The notes: generated from the sequence alone by a model not told the origin. 64,000 bases of DNA from CAIKMD01 sp035552195 (GCA_035552195.1 DASZLU010000110.1:1-64000); one strand, 5' to 3'; shown: positions 18,222 through 26,832, counted from the stretch's first letter. Numbers and translations are program-made.

Positions 18222-18602
18222 ACGCGCCTCGCGATACGCGGAATTTTGGGGCTTTTGGGGCCATAAAGGGGATAGCAGTATGGCAAGTGATTACACTATT
18301 TCGGTCACGATTGGGTTTCCAAGTTTGATTAGCCATCTCACTGGGAGGAGGTGGGTCGTTGGTAGGCCACGCAGCAATCACTTTCCGAGATAATGTCGAC
18401 GGGCAGACAATTTTTACAGGCTTAGGGTCCTGTTACTCCGGGTAGCTCGTATGTTGGCGCGCTTAGCGATGATCGGATCGTGGCCGGCATGGATGGGCCG
18501 CGCTTCGAAAAAGCTGCGCCAGCGATTATCGAAGACCTCCGATCGAGAAAATAATAGTCCCCGATCTCGACCCGCCCCCTTCTTCGAACGACCGCCCTAT
18601 TC
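18222..18602. other. Gene-poor spacer within the accessory island
   Basis: These 381 bp hold no convincing gene. A 38-codon frame begins at ATG 18280 (MASDYTISVTIGF), but it has no homology I recognise and only a weak ribosome site. On the minus strand this is where a large terminase gene would be expected after the small subunit, and no such frame is present. Confidence 0.4.
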
Positions 18603-19406
18603 CTACTTATCGCCGCCGTTCTTCTCGCCGGCGCCTTTCTCACCAGAGCGGGCGATCTTCATCAGCCGCTCGCGCAGGATCTCGTTCGCGTCGCGTTTCG
18701 GCGCGTGATCGATCGTGACGAACCGGTTCTTGCGGTAGAGCCCCAAGAGCCGCGCCAGGCTGTCGAGCGCCTGTTGCTTCGAATGCAGCTTGATCGTCGC
18801 CTTGAGGCCGTTCTCGCCCGGCTTCACCGTCAACAGCTCGATGGCGGCCCGATCGTCGGCCGAGATTTCCGCGCTCGGCTTCAGCGCGAAGCCGTTCCCG
18901 TCCCAGTCGATGAAGTCGCCGATATCGGAAAAGGCGATGCGCGCGAATTCGCGCTTCACGCGGTCGACATCGACGCGCGTGCGCTCGATCGAGGCGGCAC
19001 GCTCCGCCTCGATGAAGGCGGCGACATGCGAACGCTGGAGCATTTTGTACCCGGCTTTATGCGCGTGCGCTTCCGCCCCTTTCAGTCCGACGCGCCGTGC
19101 CGCCTCGGTGGCGCTGCCGGTCGCGAGATAAGCGAGCGCGAAACGCTCCTCGAGCGGATTGATCGCGCTGCGCGGTTGCCGCACCATTTGTTTGCGCAGC
19201 TGGGTCGCGTGATGAATACCGCGCGGCGGGTCGAGCCCGCGCTCGCGCAAGGCGTCGGCGATATAGGCGCGCCGCAACAGCGTCGGCCCCCAACTGCCTG
19301 CGCTGTGATGCGAATAGCCGGCATCGCGCGCCGCTTGGCTGGCATTGCGGGTAACAAGATAGGCTTCGACAAAGCGCTGCTGGCGCTCCGTCAACTTACG
19401 GGGCAT
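18603..19406 (-). CDS. Phage terminase small subunit (Terminase_2-like), orphan
   Basis: Protein of 267 residues resembling the DNA-recognition subunit of a phage packaging terminase. The N-terminal helix-turn-helix unit (LTERQQRFVEAYLVTRNASQAARDAGYS, split here as LTERQQRFVEAYLV and NASQAARDAGYS) is repeated at about 85-112 as LEERFALAYLATGSATEAARRVGL, so two tandem DNA-binding units are present. The C-terminal part (DIGDFIDWDGNG, KLHSKQQALDSLARLLGLY) is the usual helical oligomerisation region. There is no large terminase, portal or capsid gene beside it, so it looks like a prophage remnant or a domesticated DNA-binding protein. The reading frame is intact. Confidence 0.78.
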   Translation of the reverse strand: MPRKLTERQQRFVEAYLVTRNASQAARDAGYSHHSAGSWGPTLLRRAYIADALRERGLDPPRGIHHATQLRKQMVRQPRSAINPLEERFALAYLATGSATEAARRVGLKGAEAHAHKAGYKMLQRSHVAAFIEAERAASIERTRVDVDRVKREFARIAFSDIGDFIDWDGNGFALKPSAEISADDRAAIELLTVKPGENGLKATIKLHSKQQALDSLARLLGLYRKNRFVTIDHAPKRDANEILRERLMKIARSGEKGAGEKNGGDK

Positions 19407-19784
19407 GGGAAACCTCAGAATTTTGGGATTGGTGGGGGCTGGAAAGCCGGGACAATTTCCGGCGAAATCGCCGCCGGAGGGCCGTCAAAAGGCGGTCCAA
19501 ACAAAAAGACCGCCTCAAAAGGCGGCCTTGTCAGTGTTCCTGATTTGTACTACTTTGATCCGGATTGGTCAAGCGAAATCGGCCAGCAAGGATAGTTATG
19601 GGAAATGGCCGCTTGTCTAAGGGATAGTCGACAACACCCGCCACTGGTCAACGAAAAGCACCATGATCGTTCTCTCGGCGAGTTCACTTTTCGGTACAAT
19701 TGTCGGAAAGCGGGCGAGCGTGAGGGCATGAACGATTTTCCAGACCGCATCGCTGTTCGGGTCACCTATTAAGGTCCTGATTGT
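19407..19784. other. Spacer with a hairpin cluster, upstream of the RhuM-like gene
   Basis: These 378 bp contain no supported gene. At 19490-19515 there is a perfect 8-bp stem AGGCGGTC/GACCGCCT around a 10-base loop, and an overlapping alternative pairing CCGCC/GGCGG with the following copy AAAAGGCGGCC. No T-run follows, so it may be a repeat-derived structure rather than a terminator. The rest is comparatively AT-rich. Confidence 0.4.
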
Positions 19785-20165
19785 ATGACAATCGCAAAGC
19801 GAGAGCCGAACGAACGTCTCCTGCACGTTGAAATGCCGTTTGATAAGGCCCTTGGTCGACTCGTCGGGACCGACACGAAGCGGGGCACCGCGGTCGTGAC
19901 TGAAGAGCACGGTCTGGGTCCAGCAATTGAGAATGGTGCGACTGGCGACAGATTCCTCACCCACTCGGCGCGCGATTGCGTCAGGGCCAAATTTCAGATT
20001 GGGATCGACATATTCTGGACAACGCAAACCCAGGTGGCTGATGCCTTCGGCGTGACGAGGCAAAACGTGTCTCTTCACCTGCAGAATATCTTCAAAGGCG
20101 GCGAACTTGCCGAATCGGCAGCGACAAAGAATCCTTGCGCCCTGGGCAGGCCGGCAAGACGCTAA
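19785..20165 (+). CDS. RhuM-like N-terminal HTH protein, possibly truncated
   Basis: Small protein of 126 residues. The segment WTTQTQVADAFGVTRQNV followed by SLHLQNIFKGGEL matches the N-terminal domain of RhuM-family proteins (W-T-Q-x-Q-x-A-x-x-F-x-V, then I-F-x-x-G-E-L). RhuM proteins are often found with restriction-modification and phage genes. The first 50 residues (PNERLLHVEMPFDKALGRLV) look like another conserved N-terminal block seen in small phage-type regulators. The gene ends soon after the HTH, and a shift near 20125 would continue an open frame to about 20260, so it may be a broken longer gene. The opposite strand is also open here, which lowers confidence. Confidence 0.5.
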   Translation: MTIAKREPNERLLHVEMPFDKALGRLVGTDTKRGTAVVTEEHGLGPAIENGATGDRFLTHSARDCVRAKFQIGIDIFWTTQTQVADAFGVTRQNVSLHLQNIFKGGELAESAATKNPCALGRPARR

Positions 20166-20258
20166 GGACAGAAAAGACTTGAAGCCATTCACAGCGCTCC
20201 AACACGCAGAAAAAGCGCTGCCAAAATCGATGCGCCGCAACGAGCACGAGCAAAAACC

Positions 20259-20912
20259 ATGACGCTTCCCGATCCTGCCGCTGATCTTCTCGCCTTCACG
20301 CATGGCAGTCAGTTCAAAACGATTCTAGCCGACCCGCCGTGGCGCTTCCAAAACTCGACCGGAAAGGTCGCGCCTGGACATAAGCGGCTCAACCGCTATG
20401 ACACGATGACACTTGCCGAGATCCAGGCCTTGCCGGTGCCAAAGACCGCTGCCGATACCGCGCACCTGTATCTTTGGGTACCGAATGCCCTTTTGCCGGA
20501 CGGTCTAGCCGTCATGCAGGCTTGGGGCTTCACCTACAAATCCAACATCGTTTGGCACAAGATCAGGAAAGACGGCGGCTCAGACGGACGCGGCGTCGGT
20601 TTCTACTTCCGTAACGTCACCGAGGTAATCCTGTTCGGCGTTCGTGGCAAAAATGCGCGCACGCTCGCCGCTGGCCGCAGTCAGGTCAATATGATCCAGA
20701 CGCGAAAGCGCGAACATTCGCGCAAGCCGGACGAACAATATGAGGTTATCGAATCTTGTTCGCCGGGGCCGTACTTAGAGTTATTCGCGCGCGGCGTACG
20801 GCAGGGCTGGACGACTTGGGGCAACCAAGCCGATGATGAATATCGTCCGACTTGGAAAACTTACGCGCATCACTCGCAAGCGTCGCGCATGGAGCAAGAG
20901 GCAGCCGAGTAG
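20259..20912 (+). CDS. MT-A70 family adenine-specific DNA methyltransferase
   Basis: Protein of 217 residues in the MT-A70 superfamily, which transfers methyl from SAM to adenine N6. The catalytic motif DPPW is at residues 25-28 (TILADPPWRFQN). Other family blocks are HLYLWVPNALLP, WGFTYKSNIVWHK, EVILFGVRGK and the C-terminal PYLELFARGVRQGWTTWGNQ. Prokaryotic members usually modify DNA. The gene ends 3 bp before the stop of a BglII-family nuclease on the opposite strand, so the two probably form a restriction-modification pair with this enzyme protecting the host site. GC content is lower than that of the flanking core genes. Confidence 0.9.
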   Translation: MTLPDPAADLLAFTHGSQFKTILADPPWRFQNSTGKVAPGHKRLNRYDTMTLAEIQALPVPKTAADTAHLYLWVPNALLPDGLAVMQAWGFTYKSNIVWHKIRKDGGSDGRGVGFYFRNVTEVILFGVRGKNARTLAAGRSQVNMIQTRKREHSRKPDEQYEVIESCSPGPYLELFARGVRQGWTTWGNQADDEYRPTWKTYAHHSQASRMEQEAAE

Positions 20913-20915
20913 CGA

Positions 20916-21572
20916 TTAGGCTATATCGTCGTGTTCTTCGTCCACCACTGGCATTTCGCTCCTGGTCTTAGGCGATGGTGGCCCATCATCGACATACAGC
21001 GCGGGCGTGATAGCGAACGCCAGGATTGGACATCCTCCGCCCCCACCGCCCTCGACCTTTGGCCATAGCTTCGTGTGGTGCGTAGTAGACGCACCGTAAG
21101 ACGCTCCCTTACCAAGCCCGTTGAAAATCTTCTGCAGCTCTGTCGAGCGCGTGATGATCACGCCAACATCGATAGCCCGCAAATCGAAAAGCAGCCGGAA
21201 ATTATTCAGGTCGCGATCAAAAAACGGGTCTTTGTTGTTCCATTCCAATTCCAAGGCAACGCGCCCCTTGAAACAGTCGACCTTGTGCGTCGGGCTGGCG
21301 TATTCGTTGTCGTCAACTTTGATCGCTGTGGTGAACTGTTTTTCTTCCCACCCGAGCGCGTAGAAAGCTCCGTCGATACCTTTAGAGATAGGAGAGCGGT
21401 TGGCGCCGGCCGCTTGGACCTCGGACCGCAGCAGCCTAAACGCTCGCAAGATACCGATGATCTCTTGCCACTCATTTGGACAGGCGGTCGCCAGAACGCC
21501 AGTGGCGTTGCGCCACTCGCGGACTAGATAAAGTTCTCGTAGATCGGGCGGGACCAGATGATCGGTAGGCAT
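20916..21572 (-). CDS. BglII-family type II restriction endonuclease
   Basis: Protein of 218 residues whose central block (HKVDCFKGRVALELEWNNKD, continuing PFFDRDLNNFRLLF and VGVIITRS) fits the BglII/BstYI restriction endonuclease family. Asp99, Glu108 and Glu110 reproduce the spacing I recall for the BglII active site (Asp84, Glu93, Gln95), with Glu replacing Gln at the third position. A Gly-rich stretch (KVEGGGGGGCP) precedes the C-terminal part. It converges on the MT-A70 methyltransferase gene, leaving 3 bp between stops. Function as the cleaving half of a type II system is inferred from family and context. The recognition site cannot be read from sequence. Confidence 0.82.
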   Translation of the reverse strand: MPTDHLVPPDLRELYLVREWRNATGVLATACPNEWQEIIGILRAFRLLRSEVQAAGANRSPISKGIDGAFYALGWEEKQFTTAIKVDDNEYASPTHKVDCFKGRVALELEWNNKDPFFDRDLNNFRLLFDLRAIDVGVIITRSTELQKIFNGLGKGASYGASTTHHTKLWPKVEGGGGGGCPILAFAITPALYVDDGPPSPKTRSEMPVVDEEHDDIA

Positions 21573-21739
21573 GCCCCTTTATGCCTGGACACAACCGAAA
21601 CCACAACATTTAGGGGTGAGGCACTCTCGCACCGTATGTTCCAAGCAAAAGCCCCAGGAAGTGACTCCCAAGAGGCGGCCCTCTTCGTGGCCGGAGGCAA
21701 CGCGCGGCTCGCGGTTTCACGCGAGACAATGGAATTGCC

Positions 21740-22237
21740 TTAGACGCCGCCCCACCGCGCGCCGACCGCCGCCGTCTCCATCCAGCGCACGAACGCCGCA
21801 CCCTCGGCTGCATCCTCGCGCGGCGACCACGCCGCGAATTCCTTGTCGAGCTTCGCATCGTATGGGCCCGGCTTGATCTCGAAGGCGACGGAGTCCGGCG
21901 CCATGAAGACGAAGCTGTGCCAAACCCCGCCTTGGTTCTGGATGATGCCGTCGCCGTTCGGTTTGAGCGGCGCTCGGCGGATGATCCGCCCGTCCGCATC
22001 GAAGACGATCGCATCGATATGGCCGCGCAGGGTCATCACCAATTCCCAGATATGCGGGCGGTGGCGATGCGGGCGGACATAGGTGCCTGGACCGCCGGCA
22101 TTGAGCAGACGCTGGATCGGATCGTCGAGCCGGGGATGGAGATTGAGGTTGAGGCGGCCGCGCGGCGATGCGTTCGCGCGCGCGACGAGATCGTCGAGCG
22201 TGCCGTCATCGAGATAATCGATCCAGCCATCGGCCAT
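21740..22237 (-). CDS. WbuC-type cupin metalloprotein
   Basis: Protein of 165 residues with a single cupin barrel. RLNLNLHPRLDDPIQRLLNA leads into a His cluster RPHRHRPHIWE, then MTLRGHIDAIVFDADGRI and GGVWHSFVF with the second metal-binding His. This order fits the WbuC family of cupin-fold proteins found in O-antigen clusters, whose reaction is not established. ATG at 22237 was chosen because it removes 26 residues that overlap the end of rodA. It lies 34 bp downstream of rodA on the same strand, as the last gene of the cell-shape operon, which is an unusual place for it. Confidence 0.75.
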   Translation of the reverse strand: MADGWIDYLDDGTLDDLVARANASPRGRLNLNLHPRLDDPIQRLLNAGGPGTYVRPHRHRPHIWELVMTLRGHIDAIVFDADGRIIRRAPLKPNGDGIIQNQGGVWHSFVFMAPDSVAFEIKPGPYDAKLDKEFAAWSPREDAAEGAAFVRWMETAAVGARWGGV

Positions 22238-22271
22238 GGCACTTGCCTCGCGCGCGCGAAGATCCGCGCTT

Positions 22272-23417
22272 TTATTCCTCGCCGCCGCGTCCCAGCCGCA
22301 GGTCGCGGTGGACATAGACGCTCATCATCAGGCCGAAGCCGAACATCACGGTGAGCATCGCCGTGCCGCCGTAAGAGATGAGCGGCAGCGGCACGCCGAC
22401 GACGGGCAAGAGGCCCATCACCATGCCGGTGTTGATGAAGACATAGAGGAACACGTTGACGGTCAGGCCAAGCGCCAACAACCGGCCGAAATGACTGCGG
22501 CTGCGGAAAGCGATGGCGAAGCCGTAGACGAAGACGAGCGTATAGGTCGCGATCAGCACGATGCAGCCGACGAGGCCGAATTCCTCGGCCAGCATCGTGA
22601 AGATGAAATCGGTCTGCTTCTCGGGCAGAAAGCTGAGATGCGCCTGGCTGCCGGCCATGAAGCCTTTGCCGAACAGCCCGCCCGAGCCGATCGCGATCTT
22701 CGATTGCAGGGAGTGATAGCCGGCGCCGAGCGGATCGTTCTCGGGATCGAGGAAATTGAGGATGCGGTTCTTCTGATAGTCGCGCAGGAACCGCCAGGCG
22801 ACCGGCGCCGCGCCGCCACCCGCCGCCAGCACCAGCGCGAATTTCCACCAGCGCACGCCGGCGAGGAAGAACATCGCGCCGCCCGACAGCACCAGCATCA
22901 TCGCCGTGCCGAGATCGGGCTGCTTCATCACGAGGCCCGCCGGCAAGAGGATCAGCAGCGCCGGCAGGATGAGCCGAACCGGCCGGCCGATTTCCTCGAC
23001 CGTCAGCATGCTGAAATACCGCGCCAGAGCGAGCACCAGCGAGATCTTCATCAATTCCGACGGCTGGAGCTGGATGACGCCGAGATCGATCCAGCGCTGC
23101 GCGCCCATGCCGATGGCGCCGCGGATTTCGACCGCGATCAGCAAAAGCATCGCCGCGATATAGATGAGATAGGCGGAGCGCAGCCAGAAGCGCAGATCGA
23201 CCGTCGCGACGACGATCATGATCACGACGGCGACGGCAAAGCGCGCCACCTGCTTGGCGGCCCACGGTTCCCAATGCCCGTTGGCCGCGGAATAGAGCAT
23301 CGCAAAGCCCATGCAGGCGATGCAGGTCAGAAGCAGCAACAAGCCCCAATTGATGCTCAGCACCTTGAGCGCGAAGCTCGAGCGCGGCGTATCGCGGTCC
23401 AGGAGGGATTGCGTCAC
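22272..23417 (-). CDS. rodA: Rod shape-determining protein RodA (SEDS glycosyltransferase)
   Basis: Polytopic membrane peptidoglycan polymerase of 381 residues that works with PBP2 in lateral wall synthesis. About ten membrane helices are visible. SEDS-family blocks include GAQRWIDLGVIQLQPSELMK, LLPAGLVMKQPDLGTAMML and VVGVPLPLISYGGTAMLTVM. The start is GTG at 23417, 5 bp after the mrdA stop, so it is in the mre operon. The length is typical for RodA and shorter than FtsW-type proteins, and the position after PBP2 separates it from FtsW. Confidence 0.96.
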   Translation of the reverse strand: MTQSLLDRDTPRSSFALKVLSINWGLLLLLTCIACMGFAMLYSAANGHWEPWAAKQVARFAVAVVIMIVVATVDLRFWLRSAYLIYIAAMLLLIAVEIRGAIGMGAQRWIDLGVIQLQPSELMKISLVLALARYFSMLTVEEIGRPVRLILPALLILLPAGLVMKQPDLGTAMMLVLSGGAMFFLAGVRWWKFALVLAAGGGAAPVAWRFLRDYQKNRILNFLDPENDPLGAGYHSLQSKIAIGSGGLFGKGFMAGSQAHLSFLPEKQTDFIFTMLAEEFGLVGCIVLIATYTLVFVYGFAIAFRSRSHFGRLLALGLTVNVFLYVFINTGMVMGLLPVVGVPLPLISYGGTAMLTVMFGFGLMMSVYVHRDLRLGRGGEE

Positions 23418-23422
23418 GCGGC

Positions 23423-25339
23423 TCAGCCCGACGCCAGAGTGGTGGGCGCGCCGAAGGGTTGATCGGGAACGCGGTTCACCGGATCGCGCTTTTGCGCTTC
23501 GAGCAGCACGTCATGGCAGATCGGCGCCGCCACCGCGCCGCCTTCGCCGCCGCTCGCGCCGCCATGCTCGACGACCACGGCGCAGACATAGCGCGGCGCG
23601 TTATACGGCGCGAAGCCGACGAAGAGCGCGTGGTCGCGGTTCTTCCACGGCACCGATTGACCGGTCAAATGCCCATGCAGGCGTTCGGCCTCGCTGTAAT
23701 GGCGCACCTGCGCCGTGCCGGTCTTGCCGGCCATCAGCATGTTCGGATCCTGGATGCGCGCGGCATAGCCCGTACCGTGCTGCGTGTTCACCACCGCGAA
23801 CATGCCTTCGCGGATCAGCTCGAGATGGGCGCCCTGCACGCCGAGCGAGGCGAAATCGCTGTCGACGCCGGTCGGCAACGCGCTCGCCGGCGTCATCACG
23901 CCCTGCTTGCGCAAGAGCCGCGGCACCACCGCCCGGCCGGTGACGAGGCGCGCGGTATAGGTCGCGAGCTGGAGCGGCGTCACCGAGACGAAGCTCTGGC
24001 CGATGCCGCAGCTGATCGTCTCGCCGCGCTGCCACGGCACGCCCGTCGTCCCCATTTTCCAGGCGCGGGTCGGGATGACGCCCGTCTTTTCGCCCGGGAT
24101 ATCGATATCGAGCTTCACGCCCAGGCCGAAGCGATTGGCCATCGCCGCGATCTTGTCGATGCCGAGCAGATCGGCCGTGTGATAGAAGAACACGTCGCAG
24201 GATTCGGGGATCGCGCGCTTCAGGCTGAGCGTCCCGTGTCCGCCCTTCTTCCAGCAATGGAACAGCGAGTCGCCGAGCGCGAACGTGCCGGGACAGAGAA
24301 ATTCCGTGTTCTCGGTCAGCACGCCGTTCTCGAGGCCGGCCATCGCCACCAGCAGCTTGAAGGTCGAGCCCGGCGCGTAGGTGCCGCTGATCGACTTGTT
24401 GCTGAGCGGATTAAGCGGATCGGTGATGAGCTGCTGCCACATCGCCGAGGTGAGGCCGGCGGAGAACGCGCCCGGATCGAAACTCGGTGTCGAGGCCAGC
24501 ACCAGCACCTCGCCGGTCCAAGCGTCGAGCACGACGCAGGACGCGCTGCCCTGCGCCCGGCAGCGCTTCACCGCGAGATCCTGCAGCTCCATATCGATCG
24601 ACAGCGAGAGATCCTGGCCGGGCAGCCCTTCCTCGCGCGCCAGCTCGCGCACGACACGGCCGAAGGCGTTGACCTCGACCTCGCTGGTGCCGGCGGTGCC
24701 GCGCAGATCGAGATCGTAGGATTTCTCGAAACCGGTCTTGCCGACGCGGAAATCGGGCAGCTCGAGCAGCGGGTCGTCGTTGTGGAGATCGTCTTCCGAG
24801 ACGGCCGCGACGTAACCGACGGTGTGCGAGATTTCGTCGCCGAAAGGATAGTAGCGGGTCAGCGCCTGCTCGATCGACACGCCCGGCAATTCCAGCGTAT
24901 TCACTTCAATACGCGTCATCTCGTCCCAGCTCAGATCGTCGCGCAGCACCACCGGCACGAAGCTCAGCTTGGCGCGCACGTCGCGCAGCACGCGGCGGCG
25001 GTCCGCATCGGTCAGCGGCACGAGGCTGGCGACGGCGTCGAGCGTCGCCTGGATGTCGCCGGCCTGTTCGGCGATCAGCACGGCGCGGAAGGTCGGCTTG
25101 TTGGCGGCGAGCGGCACGCCGAAGCGATCGAGGATGCGCCCGCGCGGCGGCGCCAGCAGGCGGATGTTGATGCGGTTCTCGTCGGCCTGCATCGCATAGC
25201 GATCGGCCTGAACGACTTGCAGATAATAGAGCCGGCCGGCGAGCGTCCCGAGCAGCGCGAGCTGGCCGCCGGCGAGCAGCGCGGCGCGGCGCGTCAGAAG
25301 GCGGCTGCGGTCTTTCTCCTTGCGGTTGGCCAACGACAT
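23423..25339 (-). CDS. mrdA: Penicillin-binding protein 2 (elongasome transpeptidase)
   Basis: Class B PBP of 638 residues that cross-links peptidoglycan with RodA. One N-terminal membrane helix (LLAGGQLALLGTLAGRLYYL) precedes a dimerisation domain with NRINIRLLAPPRGRILDRFG and the transpeptidase domain. The catalytic Ser325 is in YAPGSTFKL, the second motif is SCD (PESCDVFFYHT) and the third is AGKTGTAQV with Lys539. ATG at 25339 has a GAGGGG site upstream and starts MSLANRKEKDRS. The 18 codons upstream overlap the mreD end and were dropped. It is the fourth gene of the mreBCD-mrdA-rodA order. Confidence 0.96.
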   Translation of the reverse strand: MSLANRKEKDRSRLLTRRAALLAGGQLALLGTLAGRLYYLQVVQADRYAMQADENRINIRLLAPPRGRILDRFGVPLAANKPTFRAVLIAEQAGDIQATLDAVASLVPLTDADRRRVLRDVRAKLSFVPVVLRDDLSWDEMTRIEVNTLELPGVSIEQALTRYYPFGDEISHTVGYVAAVSEDDLHNDDPLLELPDFRVGKTGFEKSYDLDLRGTAGTSEVEVNAFGRVVRELAREEGLPGQDLSLSIDMELQDLAVKRCRAQGSASCVVLDAWTGEVLVLASTPSFDPGAFSAGLTSAMWQQLITDPLNPLSNKSISGTYAPGSTFKLLVAMAGLENGVLTENTEFLCPGTFALGDSLFHCWKKGGHGTLSLKRAIPESCDVFFYHTADLLGIDKIAAMANRFGLGVKLDIDIPGEKTGVIPTRAWKMGTTGVPWQRGETISCGIGQSFVSVTPLQLATYTARLVTGRAVVPRLLRKQGVMTPASALPTGVDSDFASLGVQGAHLELIREGMFAVVNTQHGTGYAARIQDPNMLMAGKTGTAQVRHYSEAERLHGHLTGQSVPWKNRDHALFVGFAPYNAPRYVCAVVVEHGGASGGEGGAVAAPICHDVLLEAQKRDPVNRVPDQPFGAPTTLASG

Positions 25340-25349
25340 CTGCCGCCCC

Positions 25350-25865
25350 TCAGCTCTGCGCCAGGAAAGCGCGCTGCGCGCGCGCCAGCACATAGCTTGC
25401 CGCCGGATAGCAGGCGACGGTCAGCACCGCCTGAAAGGCGAAGGGCCGCAGATCGATGAAGGCGCCGTGCAGCGCGCTGACCAGCGCCCAGAGCAGCAAG
25501 AACGCCGCGATCGCAAGGACGACGAAACCGAGCCAGACGATGGCGAAGGGGCGATTGACGAAGAGCTTGCGCTGACCCATCACCGCCGAGCGGCTGACCA
25601 AAAAGACCAGCGCGGAAATGCCGACATACGGCGTGCCGTTCAGCAGGTCGAGCAGCAACCCGCCGACAAAAACGGCGCTCAGCGGCAAGAGCTCGGGGCG
25701 ATAGACCGACCAGTGAAACACCGCCATCAGCGCGAAGGCCGGCATCACCACGGCAAAGCCCGGCAAATTGAGCGGTACGACCGAGAAAAACGCGAACAGC
25801 ACCGTGGTCAGAAACGGCACCAACCGGCCCGGGTAGCCGATATCACGCTCGATGGCGATAGGCAT
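25350..25865 (-). CDS. mreD: Rod shape-determining protein MreD
   Basis: Membrane protein of 171 residues with about five hydrophobic helices (FLTTVLFAFFSVVPL; ALMAVFHWSVYRPELLPL; FVGGLLLDLLNGTPYVGIS). The FxxGLxxDxxxGxxxG-like motif is characteristic of MreD. It lies 10 bp upstream of mrdA and 14 bp downstream of mreC. It is thought to bridge MreC and the wall synthases, although its precise role is still debated. Confidence 0.92.
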   Translation of the reverse strand: MPIAIERDIGYPGRLVPFLTTVLFAFFSVVPLNLPGFAVVMPAFALMAVFHWSVYRPELLPLSAVFVGGLLLDLLNGTPYVGISALVFLVSRSAVMGQRKLFVNRPFAIVWLGFVVLAIAAFLLLWALVSALHGAFIDLRPFAFQAVLTVACYPAASYVLARAQRAFLAQS

Positions 25866-25879
25866 TGCCCTTCACCGCG

Positions 25880-26770
25880 TCATCGAAGGGATTCGGCGGG
25901 GGCCGATTTCGATAATTTGCTTGAGACTCGGGGCGGCGGCACCGCGCTTTGCGGCAACACGCCGGACAGACCGAAATCGACGACGCGCAGAACTTCGAGC
26001 CGCGACAGCTCGGCATAGGGCTCGACGCGAATGACGCCGCTCGCGATCGAGGACACGACGCCGACCGGCAGGCCCGGCGGGAACACGCCGCCGGCGCCGA
26101 CGGTGACGATGCGCTCGCCGACCACCGGCTCGACCGTCGTCGGCAGATAGACCAGCCGCGGCTGCTCGGAATTATCGCCGTCTAAAACGGCATGCTGGTG
26201 ATTGTCTTCGAGCTCGACCGGAATATGCGAATTGAGATCGGTCAGCAGCAGCACCCGCGCGGTGCGCGACCCGACCTCGGAGATGCGGCCGACCAGCCCC
26301 TCGCCCGAGAGCGCTGCCTGACCGCGCGCCACGCCTTCCTGGCTGCCGGCATTGATCAAGACGTTACGGGCAAAGGCGCCGCCCGAATCGGCGATCACCT
26401 GGGCGGACATCGAATGGACGGTGTTCTGCGGCTCGAACTTGGTCAGCGCGCGCAGCTCTGTGTTCTCGGTCTGGAGGCGGCGGGCGATCTCCTGCCACTG
26501 CAGCAAACGGGCGTTCTCTTCGCGGAGCTGGGCGTTTTCGCGCCCGACCGCGACCGCGTTGGACACGCTTTGAACCGCGTTGGTCACGGCGGCGACCGGC
26601 TGTCCGACCGCCTGGAGCAGCGGCGCGACGCGATCGGCGACCGAGGCACGCAGACCGTCGTACAGCACCAGATCGGTCTTGCCGAAAAGAACCATCACCG
26701 TGGAAATGAGCACGAGGAAGGGGAGCGCGAGACGCTGCGCAGCTACTTTTACGGGCGCTGAAATACGCAT
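25880..26770 (-). CDS. mreC: Rod shape-determining protein MreC
   Basis: Periplasmic scaffold of the elongasome, 296 residues. A short cytoplasmic segment and one membrane helix (about 12-32) are followed by a coiled coil (about 60-100: AVGRENAQLREENARLLQ and RRLQTENTELRALTK) and a double beta-barrel domain (about 110-270: AQVIADSGGAFARNVLINAG, GVVSSIASGVIRVEPYA). MreC oligomers activate the PBP2-RodA pair. It lies second in the operon, 62 bp after mreB. The C-terminal tail is short and basic. Confidence 0.94.
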   Translation of the reverse strand: MRISAPVKVAAQRLALPFLVLISTVMVLFGKTDLVLYDGLRASVADRVAPLLQAVGQPVAAVTNAVQSVSNAVAVGRENAQLREENARLLQWQEIARRLQTENTELRALTKFEPQNTVHSMSAQVIADSGGAFARNVLINAGSQEGVARGQAALSGEGLVGRISEVGSRTARVLLLTDLNSHIPVELEDNHQHAVLDGDNSEQPRLVYLPTTVEPVVGERIVTVGAGGVFPPGLPVGVVSSIASGVIRVEPYAELSRLEVLRVVDFGLSGVLPQSAVPPPRVSSKLSKSAPAESLR

Positions 26771-26832
26771 CCGAAAATCCGTCTCGTCTTCCTAAAAGCC
26801 CCGATCCTCAGAAACCAATGTTCACACCCAAA

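Noticed and set aside
19617..20303. Minus-strand frame of 228 codons across the RhuM-like region
   Set aside because: No family resemblance, and it overlaps the methylase start; the plus strand carries a recognisable HTH.
23459..25459. Plus-strand frame of 666 codons opposite mrdA
   Set aside because: PBP2 motifs on the minus strand are complete; the plus product is an Arg/His/Asp-rich shadow.
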